NCBI GenBank assembly: GCA_036478595.1
Contig: JAZGEF010000034.1
Location: 62,001 to 126,000 of the forward strand
Source of the DNA: Granulosicoccus sp036478595
GTDB taxonomy: Bacteria; Pseudomonadota; Gammaproteobacteria; Granulosicoccales; Granulosicoccaceae
Length of the DNA stretch: 64,000 bases
Reading direction: 5' to 3'
The position numbers and the translations under genes were made by a program. The notes under the pieces are model-generated. The model saw nothing but the letters and a program-made list of their open reading frames with translations, did no database searches and was not told the DNA's origin. Numbering within the stretch: position 1 is the stretch's first letter; every line of letters begins with the position of its first letter. This document shows, piece by piece, positions 55,418 to 62,169 of this stretch.

Positions 55418-56140
55418 TTATGAGCGTGTTAAAAATTTGCGAAGTGTGGAGGCAATCGTATCGTTAGATAGTGGCTTACCTATCGAATTGCTTGCATATT
55501 CGCGATTTTCGTCAGGTATTGTGCCACCACGTGTAATGACTAGATCGCTGACAAATTCATCGTAAAATTCGGGATGGGGTTGAAGACTTAGTGCCTTGCC
55601 ATCGCCATACGCTAAGGCTGCATATTGGCAAAATTTGTTTGATCCAACGACGGTCGCATCGGGTGGCAATTCAACAACTTGATCTTGATGCCACGCAAGC
55701 ACTGCAGCATCACTAACGCCTACAATGCTCTCATCCATGTTGTATTCCATACGGCCCGTTGCCCAACCGCCATCAAATTTTTCAACCTTGCCACCCAAGG
55801 CTTGAGCGAGGAGCTGATGGCCAAAGCATATGCCCACCAGTGGGATGTCAGACGCATAGGCGCCGCGAACAAACTGTTCGAGCGGTTTGATCCAATCGTG
55901 ATCTTCGTATACGCCATGTTTTGAGCCGGTGAGTAACCAGGCGTCAGCCGCATGTATGTTTTCAGGGAATTGCTTATCCACAACGAAATACACTTGGTAA
56001 TCGAAGCTGTCGACACCGAGGTACTCTTGAAAACGCTTGCCGTAGTCGCCATGCGACTCGACCATTTCCTCTGGCGTGTGGCCGCATACCAGTATGCCGA
56101 GGCTTCTCTTCGATGACATAGTATTGTTTGAATGAGTCAT
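55418..56140 (-). CDS. class I glutamine amidotransferase-like hydrolase
   Basis: GATase class I protein of 240 residues. The nucleophile cysteine is in GICFGHQLLAQALGG and the His-Glu pair in LQPHPEF. It resembles the GMP-synthase-type (PF00117) domain rather than the C26 type of E. coli PuuD. Given its place between puuB-like and puuA-like genes, cleavage of a gamma-glutamyl bond at the end of the pathway is the likely role, but this is inference. ATG 56140 or 56119 could be the start. Confidence 0.82.
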   Translation of the reverse strand: MTHSNNTMSSKRSLGILVCGHTPEEMVESHGDYGKRFQEYLGVDSFDYQVYFVVDKQFPENIHAADAWLLTGSKHGVYEDHDWIKPLEQFVRGAYASDIPLVGICFGHQLLAQALGGKVEKFDGGWATGRMEYNMDESIVGVSDAAVLAWHQDQVVELPPDATVVGSNKFCQYAALAYGDGKALSLQPHPEFYDEFVSDLVITRGGTIPDENREYASNSIGKPLSNDTIASTLRKFLTRS

Positions 56141-56188
56141 GATGTTTTTAGTATAGCGGCCAAGCAGAGTGCTGTATGAGCGGCTGCT

Positions 56189-57490
56189 TTATAAGCCAAC
56201 TTTGTCACGAAAACCGTACCACCATGATCCAATAGCGGAGTATTGAGCCCTGAATTGTTGCCCACCAGGGAAGGCGTGCCACGGCAATTTAGCAAATTGA
56301 TCAAACCGCGTGGTATCACCGCCGATGGCTTCTGACAGTATACGACCAAATAGATGGGACCCGGTAACGCCGTGCCCGCTATAGCCCATCGCGTAGTAGG
56401 TGTTGTCATCAAGGCGGCCCATCTGCGGCACACGTGAATAAGACAAGGCAAAGTTGCCACTCCAGGCGAAATCAATTTTGGTGTTTTGTAGCTGCGGAAA
56501 TACCTTTAGCATCGAGGGGCGCAGTTTTGCTCTGATATCGCTGGGGTCAGTGCCGCCGTACACAGTACCGCCACCAAACAACAAACGTTTGTCGGCCGAT
56601 AGGCGATAGTAGTCGAGTATGTATCTGACATCTTCTACACACACGTCGGTGGGAAGTAGCTCGTTTGCGAACGTATCGCCGAGTGGTTCGGTGGCCATCA
56701 CTTGAGTGGATACTGGCATCACACGGCTGGCTAATTTTGGTACTGCTGCACCCAGGTAGGCGTTTCCACAAAGCACTAAGGTGTTGCAATTAATTCGGCC
56801 ATTGTCTGTCATGACTATGGGTTTACCGTTGTTGTTTTCAACACGGACCAGTCGAGTTTCTTCGTATACGGTCGCCTCATTTGCGCGTAAGGCTGCAGCT
56901 TCGCCCAGCGCTAAGTTAAGTGGGTGAATATGCCCGCCAGAGGTATCCATCATGCCACCTAGATAACGATCACTGCCAATGTGTTGTTGCATACCAGCAC
57001 GATCCAACATCTCGTGATCGGCCATACCGAAGCGTTCCCAAAGTGCTTTCTTGGCTTCTAGGTCTTTCATTTGTTTTGCGTTAAACGCTGCGAAAATATT
57101 GCCTTGCTTTAAGTCGCAATTGATATCGTGCTCACTAACAAAGCCGCGAATAATGGATGCACCCTCGGTGACTAATCCGCCGACAAACTCGCCGGCCTTT
57201 TCGCCATAACGTGCTTCGATTGTATCTAGGCTCGCGTTCAAGCCATGCACTATTTGACCACCATTACGGCCGCTGGCACCCCAGCCAATTCTTGCGCCTT
57301 CTATAAGGGTGACTTGGCGGCCAGCCTGGCTTAAATGCAGCGCAGTGCTAAGGCCGCTGAACCCACCACCAACGACGCAAACATCAACATCGATTTCGCC
57401 CTCTAAGGCTGTTGGGGGCGGGGCACTGTTGGCAGAAGCGGCGTAGTAACTGTCGATATGGCCAGCATTGGCGGAGTAATAGGTAGTAAT
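56189..57490 (-). CDS. puuB: PuuB-like FAD-dependent amine oxidoreductase, start codon anomalous
   Basis: DAO-family flavoprotein that oxidises gamma-glutamylated amines. The frame encodes YYSANAGHIDSYYAASANSA, then the FAD-binding VCVVGGGFSGLSTALHLSQ and GARIGWGASGRNGGQIVHGL, and a C-terminal GYSGHGVTGSHLFG. No in-frame ATG, GTG or TTG lies between the TGA at 57512-57514 and the GTG at 57250, and a GTG start would delete the FAD motif. I set the start at ATT 57490, giving about 433 residues, near the E. coli PuuB length. It diverges from the HisD-like gene. A disabled start or upstream frameshift is the alternative. Confidence 0.75.
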   Translation of the reverse strand: MTTYYSANAGHIDSYYAASANSAPPPTALEGEIDVDVCVVGGGFSGLSTALHLSQAGRQVTLIEGARIGWGASGRNGGQIVHGLNASLDTIEARYGEKAGEFVGGLVTEGASIIRGFVSEHDINCDLKQGNIFAAFNAKQMKDLEAKKALWERFGMADHEMLDRAGMQQHIGSDRYLGGMMDTSGGHIHPLNLALGEAAALRANEATVYEETRLVRVENNNGKPIVMTDNGRINCNTLVLCGNAYLGAAVPKLASRVMPVSTQVMATEPLGDTFANELLPTDVCVEDVRYILDYYRLSADKRLLFGGGTVYGGTDPSDIRAKLRPSMLKVFPQLQNTKIDFAWSGNFALSYSRVPQMGRLDDNTYYAMGYSGHGVTGSHLFGRILSEAIGGDTTRFDQFAKLPWHAFPGGQQFRAQYSAIGSWWYGFRDKVGL

Positions 57491-57514
57491 GACTTGAGTC
57501 TCGGGTTTCGATCA

Positions 57515-57565
57515 GGTAAATAGTATACTCAGGCTTCGGCCGATCAACCAGAATGACTTTGTTAA
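57515..57565. promoter_or_regulatory. divergent control region of puuB-like and hisD-like genes
   Basis: The perfect palindrome AGTATACT (57522-57529) offers a TATACT -10-like hexamer on both strands. On the minus strand TTGATC lies 14 bases upstream of it. A start point there would leave a puuB leader of only about 25 bases, consistent with an initiation site near 57490. Weak evidence only. Confidence 0.3.
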
Positions 57566-58924
57566 ATGAGTAAACGCCCGTACCCCGATGTCGCCATACA
57601 CAGGCTTGCTCACCTGACTCCCGCACAGCGATCTGATTTGTTGCGCCGTAGCGAGGATGATCTGCAGCCGTTTATTGATGGCGTAAAGCCACTGATTGCA
57701 GCTGTAAAAGAGGAAGGTGACGAAGCGCTGGCCCGGTTTGCCAAACAGTTTGATCATGCTGATATCAGCGCATCTGAGTTGGCAGCAAGCAAGCAAGAGA
57801 TAGATCAGGCGTTTGATGCACTAGATAAAAACATGATCGAGGTACTTGAATATTCGGCTGACAACATTCGCCGCTTTCACGAAACCCAATTACCAGAACC
57901 AACAACGATGGTTGAGATTCAACCTGGTGTGATGGTAGGGGAGCGCGCCATGCCGATTGATTCGGTGGCGTGTTATTCACCTCGCGGTAAAGGGTCTTTC
58001 CCATCGGTGACGTTAATGACGGCAATTCCTGCGGTAGTGGCAGGCGTGCCGCAACCCATCATTCTTACCCCAGCCGGTGCCGACGGCAACATTGATCCGG
58101 CAACATTGGTGGCGGCACGGCTTGCGGGTATTGAATCTGTCTTTAAAGCCGGTGGTGCACAAGCGGTAGCCGCTGCGGCTTTTGGCACGCAATCCATTCC
58201 TCGTTGCCGCAAGATTGTTGGCCCGGGTAGCCCTTGGTTGGCTGCGGCTAAAAGAGAGCTGCAAGGTGTGATTGATCCAGGCTTACCGGCTGGCCCCAGT
58301 GAAACGATTGTGTTGGCTGATCCATCTGCCAATAGTTTGATCGCAGCACTCGATATCATTATTGAATCTGAGCACGGCAATGACAGTAGTGCATTTCTAG
58401 TGACATGGGATGAAAAGCTTGCCAGTGAAGCAGCCGCTGCTATCCCAGCCTATTGGGCGAAAATGAATGACACGCTCGCAGGTTTTTCATCGCACGTGCT
58501 TAGTACAAACAGTGGCGGTATCGTGATTGCGCCTGATGCACAGGCCGCCTATGATTTTATTAACGATTACGCGCCGGAGCATTTACAGATACTTTCTAAG
58601 GATCCGTATCTGCACTTAGATCATATCCGCAACGCATCAGAGATTTTGCTAGGTGAGAACGCGCCAGGTTCGATGGCCAACTACATGATGGGGCCAAACT
58701 GTGTGTTGCCTACGGCGGGCGGTGCCCACACACATTCGCCACTGGGCGTGAGAGATTTTATTCGCACGGCATCAATTGGCCACGTTACACCTGAGGGCTA
58801 CGCTGACATGGCGCCGCGGGTTGAAAAGTTCGCACGCTATGAAGGTTTTGATGGTCACGCCAATGCCGTTTCGTGGATGCGAGAGGAGGCGTTTAAGGGT
58901 CATTTGCCAAACGGTAAAACTTAA
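57566..58924 (+). CDS. HisD-family dehydrogenase (histidinol dehydrogenase paralogue)
   Basis: NAD-dependent zinc-type alcohol dehydrogenase fold of 452 residues. Catalytic Glu338-His339 (YAPEHLQIL) and His431 (FDGHANAVS) are present, as is PAGPSETIVLADP. Two of four zinc-ligand positions of E. coli HisD are changed: Gln259 is Glu267 here (ESEHGND) and Asp360 is Asn372 (SMANYMMG); spacing from the catalytic pair onward is identical. There are no other his genes around. It stands divergent from a puuB-like operon, so a catabolic substrate is more likely than histidinol. Confidence 0.82.
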   Translation: MSKRPYPDVAIHRLAHLTPAQRSDLLRRSEDDLQPFIDGVKPLIAAVKEEGDEALARFAKQFDHADISASELAASKQEIDQAFDALDKNMIEVLEYSADNIRRFHETQLPEPTTMVEIQPGVMVGERAMPIDSVACYSPRGKGSFPSVTLMTAIPAVVAGVPQPIILTPAGADGNIDPATLVAARLAGIESVFKAGGAQAVAAAAFGTQSIPRCRKIVGPGSPWLAAAKRELQGVIDPGLPAGPSETIVLADPSANSLIAALDIIIESEHGNDSSAFLVTWDEKLASEAAAAIPAYWAKMNDTLAGFSSHVLSTNSGGIVIAPDAQAAYDFINDYAPEHLQILSKDPYLHLDHIRNASEILLGENAPGSMANYMMGPNCVLPTAGGAHTHSPLGVRDFIRTASIGHVTPEGYADMAPRVEKFARYEGFDGHANAVSWMREEAFKGHLPNGKT

Positions 58925-58944
58925 ATCATAGGGCGACAGTTACT

Positions 58945-59049
58945 ATGCGAAAGCTTGAATTGCCAGGGCGTTCACCGGTAGATGGAATGAATGCAATGAC
59001 CTGCACGTCGCGTGCACTCTCTACACAGGTGGCCATTGATGAGTTTTGA
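58945..59049 (+). pseudogene. gamma-glutamyltransferase N-terminal remnant
   Basis: A 34-codon frame beginning MRKLELPGRSPV and continuing MTCTSRALSTQVAIDEF resembles the N-terminus of gamma-glutamyltransferase (T03) proteins of the type that begin with LPGRSPV and continue with ATSHPLAT and then an AI(D/E) helix. It ends at a TGA and nothing further of the enzyme follows before psuG. It has no ribosome-binding site. The remnant lies 20 bases after the HisD-like gene. The similarity is short, so this is moderate. Confidence 0.5.
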
Positions 59050-59096
59050 TTGCTTAAATTATCGAATTTGTTGCTGAATTGGTGTAAATGAGCAGA

Positions 59097-60023
59097 TTAA
59101 GCCTGCCGGCGATGTGTCGCAAGGGCAGTTGAGATTTCGCACGCCAGGCGTGCGTTGTTTTTTACCAATGCCTGGTTACATGTCAGGCTCTTTCCATCGG
59201 TCAATTCCATAATGCGTTGCAATAGCCAAGGGGTTACGGCTTTAGCATAAACTTGCTGTGCCTGTGCTTCGTTTAGTGCCTGCTCAATATAGCCTCTCAT
59301 TTCGTTGCTTGGAATTTCATGTTCAGCCTCTACTGGATTCGCGATTAGCAATCCACCAGTCATATCAAGGCTGTTTCGGGCTTCTATGAAGGACGCAATT
59401 TCGAAAGCGGCGTCAAGCCGCAGCGGCGCTTTTATCCCGCTGTCACGAGACCAAAATGCGGGTAGCGCGTCTTGTCCGTAAGCCACAACAGGTACGCCTA
59501 ATGTTTCGAGCACTTCTAAAGTTAGCGATAAATCGAGAATAGCTTTAGCGCCTGCACAAACCACAGTGACGTTTGTTCGCCCCAACTCGGTTAGGTCAGC
59601 AGAGATATCAAACGATAGCTCTGCGCCGCGGTGTACTCCACCGATACCACCTGTTGCAAAAACGTCGATGTCCGCTAGCTTGGCCGCGATCATTGTCGCG
59701 GCGACGGTGGTCGATCCATTGCGTTTTGCAGAAATAGCAAAGGGCAAATCAGCACTAGAGAGCTTCATCACATCTTGCTGCTGTGCTAGCGAATCGATTT
59801 CCTCGTGTGATAGGCCGACAATCAGTTTACCTGCAAGCACAGCAATGGTTGCAGGGACGACGCCTTGGGCTTCGATAAGTGATTCAACTTCAAGTGCAGT
59901 ATCGCGATTGGCAGGATAAGGCATGCCGTGTGTGATGATGGTGCTTTCAAGTGCCACCACAGGCTTTCCTGTCTGTAAAGCGTTAGCCACATTTTTTGAT
60001 AACAAAATTGCTTGAGTGTTCAT
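59097..60023 (-). CDS. psuG: PsuG pseudouridine-5'-phosphate glycosidase
   Basis: Splits pseudouridine 5'-phosphate to uracil and ribose 5-phosphate. It has 308 residues. Visible are VVALESTIITHGMPYPAN, ATIAVLAGKLIVGLS, the active-site-rich TTVAATMIAAKLADIDVFATGGIGGVHRG, VVCAGAKAILDL and LLIANPV. It follows psuK by 18 bases on the same strand, completing the two-enzyme pseudouridine route. Confidence 0.95.
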   Translation of the reverse strand: MNTQAILLSKNVANALQTGKPVVALESTIITHGMPYPANRDTALEVESLIEAQGVVPATIAVLAGKLIVGLSHEEIDSLAQQQDVMKLSSADLPFAISAKRNGSTTVAATMIAAKLADIDVFATGGIGGVHRGAELSFDISADLTELGRTNVTVVCAGAKAILDLSLTLEVLETLGVPVVAYGQDALPAFWSRDSGIKAPLRLDAAFEIASFIEARNSLDMTGGLLIANPVEAEHEIPSNEMRGYIEQALNEAQAQQVYAKAVTPWLLQRIMELTDGKSLTCNQALVKNNARLACEISTALATHRRQA

Positions 60024-60041
60024 AGTGTTTTTTATAGAAGT

Positions 60042-60926
60042 TTAAGACGCCGCAGGGTAAGTAATGGGTGAATCGGTTAGTACGCACCGCGCAGCCGCTA
60101 AACCTGCCACATAAACGCTGGATAATAAATCGTTGGTTTTTATAAAGTGCGCAAGCGTTGCCCCCGCTAGTGCGTCGCCGGCGCCATTAACGTTGCCAGT
60201 AAGGCTTACTGATGGCACTGCAACGTTTGTTAGCTGCCCTTGCTGCGCTACCTTAATGGGCTTGTCTGCGTCGGTCAAAACCACATTGGCAAAGCCCATA
60301 CTCATTAGTGCAGTTGCTAGTTCGTCGCTAGGTAACATAGCGTATCTGTCAGTAAGCGCTGCAGCTTCACGTCGGTTGCAAAAAAGCACATCTACCTGTT
60401 CTGCACAGGGTTGCCATTTCAGGGCTTTCTCAGGCGATATAGGTAGCGCTGCAACTATTGCATCTGGATGCCTACTGGTAATAAATTCAACCAGCTCTGA
60501 TAAACACTGTGAATTTAGGTTGGCGTCAATTGCATAAACCGAAGCGGGCTCTGTTAAATGCGCTTGAATGTCGCTCAAGCATAGAGATTCGGCCAGCTCG
60601 GTTGAGGCCAAGCCAACAAATAGATCACCTTTTTCGGTGAGCACTGCTGTGTAGCGATCAAATGGCTTTTCCCGCTTGATCCACTGGCAATTGACACGGC
60701 TTAAGCTGTCATGGCATAGCAGGGCTGGAATGTCGTTGCCGGCTGCGCTAATCAGGTTTGTTTTTTCATGTACGGCTGCGGCTCTGGCCGCATTGGCAGC
60801 CACGCCACCTACGCCCTGAGTCCACTGCACTGGATTAGATGCCCCGGCATGCAGTATTTGCAGCGGCTTTGCAATATCATCCACTAATAGCGAACCGATG
60901 CAGGTCAGGGTACTTTTATCTGGCAT
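60042..60926 (-). CDS. psuK: PsuK pseudouridine kinase (PfkB family)
   Basis: Ribokinase-fold sugar/nucleoside kinase of 294 residues. The N-terminal substrate motif GGVAANAARAAAV and the C-terminal anion-hole and catalytic base LTGNVNGAGDALAGATLAHF are clear. The pseudouridine assignment rests on the tight pairing with psuG. It diverges from the MscS gene with a 48-base gap. No pseudouridine transporter is adjacent. Confidence 0.9.
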   Translation of the reverse strand: MPDKSTLTCIGSLLVDDIAKPLQILHAGASNPVQWTQGVGGVAANAARAAAVHEKTNLISAAGNDIPALLCHDSLSRVNCQWIKREKPFDRYTAVLTEKGDLFVGLASTELAESLCLSDIQAHLTEPASVYAIDANLNSQCLSELVEFITSRHPDAIVAALPISPEKALKWQPCAEQVDVLFCNRREAAALTDRYAMLPSDELATALMSMGFANVVLTDADKPIKVAQQGQLTNVAVPSVSLTGNVNGAGDALAGATLAHFIKTNDLLSSVYVAGLAAARCVLTDSPITYPAAS

Positions 60927-60974
60927 AAGTAGCGGTTGGTCGATTATTCATATTCGTTAATTGAGTATAACTGG

Positions 60975-61802
60975 ATGAAGGACTGGATCACTAATCAGGG
61001 CGAGCTCCCTGGCCAAATATTAGGCTTTGCCAGTAACGCTGCGCTTGCCTTGTTGATATTCCTTATTGGCAAGTGGGTTGCCCGTCGCCTCGTTGATATT
61101 GGTAAGCGTGCTGCGTTGGAGCGCGGTATTGAGAAAACGGTGGGCGGTTTTTTAAGCAACATTGTATATATTGCGTTGCTGGCAATGGTTATCATTGCAG
61201 CGATGGCACGGCTGGGCGTGCCCACTGCATCGTTTATAGCCATACTAGGTGCGGCGGGCTTGGCCATCGGTCTTGCTTTGCAAGGCTCTTTATCGAACTT
61301 TGCGTCCGGTGTATTGTTGGTGGCTTTTCAGCCTTGTAAAATTGGCGACTACATAGAAGCCGGTGGCGCATCCGGCACGGTTACTGACATCACTGTTTTC
61401 AGCACCACATTAGTCACACCCGATCAACGCACGATTACGGTGCCTAACTCCTCTGTGCTAAGTGGTCCAATAGTTAACTACTCAACTTCTCCCAGCCGAC
61501 GCTTAGATTTAGTCATTGGCGTTAGCTACGATGCTGATATCGCATCTGTCAAATCATTACTGCGTGATGTTGTCGAGGCTGACGAACGAGTGCTAAAAGC
61601 ACACCCGGTGCAAATAGGCATAAGTGAGTTAGCTGACTCATCCATGCTGTTTACCGTACGTCCGTGGGTAAGCAGTGGTGATTACCTCAGCTTAAAATTC
61701 GATTTACACGAAAAAATCAAGAACGCGTTCGATTTAGCGGGCATTGGTATCCCATATCCACAAATGGATATAAACGTCACCACCGTCTCCGAATCACAAT
61801 AA
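60975..61802 (+). CDS. MscS-family small-conductance mechanosensitive channel
   Basis: Osmotic-release channel of 275 residues, like E. coli MscS in size. Three N-terminal membrane helices precede the pore helix GAAGLAIGLALQGSLSNFASGVLL with its Gly/Ala packing pattern, then the beta domain (VTDITVFSTTLVTPDQRTITVPNS) and C-terminal vestibule (RPWVSSGDY). ATG 60975 is chosen over an in-frame TTG at 60936. Confidence 0.92.
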   Translation: MKDWITNQGELPGQILGFASNAALALLIFLIGKWVARRLVDIGKRAALERGIEKTVGGFLSNIVYIALLAMVIIAAMARLGVPTASFIAILGAAGLAIGLALQGSLSNFASGVLLVAFQPCKIGDYIEAGGASGTVTDITVFSTTLVTPDQRTITVPNSSVLSGPIVNYSTSPSRRLDLVIGVSYDADIASVKSLLRDVVEADERVLKAHPVQIGISELADSSMLFTVRPWVSSGDYLSLKFDLHEKIKNAFDLAGIGIPYPQMDINVTTVSESQ

Positions 61803-61881
61803 TTGAAGTATCGGCCAGATGCCTATGCAAGCTAAAATAGCCATATCGCGTCGCTTGCGATCTCGCGAACCAGAGTTTTAG

Positions 61882-62070
61882 CCCTTGGCAGTGCAGGGCC
61901 CTAAAGCTGAAACCTTAATGCCACGTGTATCTGGTGATGCGGCAAAAAACATTCGCTTTTTTCGTTTTGCCAAGCTTGATTACCATGGCCACCCATTTAT
62001 TGTTGCTCGCTCTGGTTGGAGTAAGCAAGGTGGGTTCGAGGTTTATGTAGATGACGCGACCCAAGGCTGA
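61882..62070 (+). pseudogene. DmdA/GcvT-family aminomethyltransferase fragment
   Basis: A short open stretch reads LAVQGPKAETLMPRV, then IRFFRFAKLDYHGHPFIVARS and GWSKQGGFEVYVDD. This is the central folate-binding region of the GcvT/DmdA (dimethylsulfoniopropionate demethylase-like) family, normally about 370 residues. A TAG lies just before it in frame (61879-61881) and a stop follows; no flanking family sequence is visible in any frame. It is a decayed remnant. The DmdA sub-assignment is tentative. Confidence 0.6.
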
Positions 62071-62071
62071 T

Positions 62072-62087
62072 TTTGCAGCACTGCAAA
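62072..62087. promoter_or_regulatory. perfect inverted repeat upstream of the FadN-like gene
   Basis: TTTGCAG, CA, CTGCAAA is a perfect 16-base inverted repeat about 80 bases before the FadN-like ATG. Its size and symmetry suit an operator for a dimeric regulator. It could also be chance sequence at the edge of the gene remnant. An AT-rich stretch (62150-62170) follows. Confidence 0.35.
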
Positions 62088-62169
62088 TTGATGGTGCAGC
62101 CTAACGAGGCAGTATGTCTCGGCGGTTTAACTCATGTTAGTTAACGCAATTAAAATAATTAGTAAAATT

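Noticed and set aside
57384..57626. Minus-strand frame of 80 codons over the puuB-like start, considered as a frameshifted puuB N-terminus
   Set aside because: It overlaps hisD by 60 bases and its translation does not resemble a PuuB N-terminus. The conserved YYSANAGHIDSYY segment is already in the puuB frame, so a frameshift is not needed to explain the N-terminus.
61855..61871. ATCGC/GCGAT stem after the MscS gene as a terminator
   Set aside because: Only five base pairs and no T-run; it lies at the edge of the gene remnant and is likely chance.
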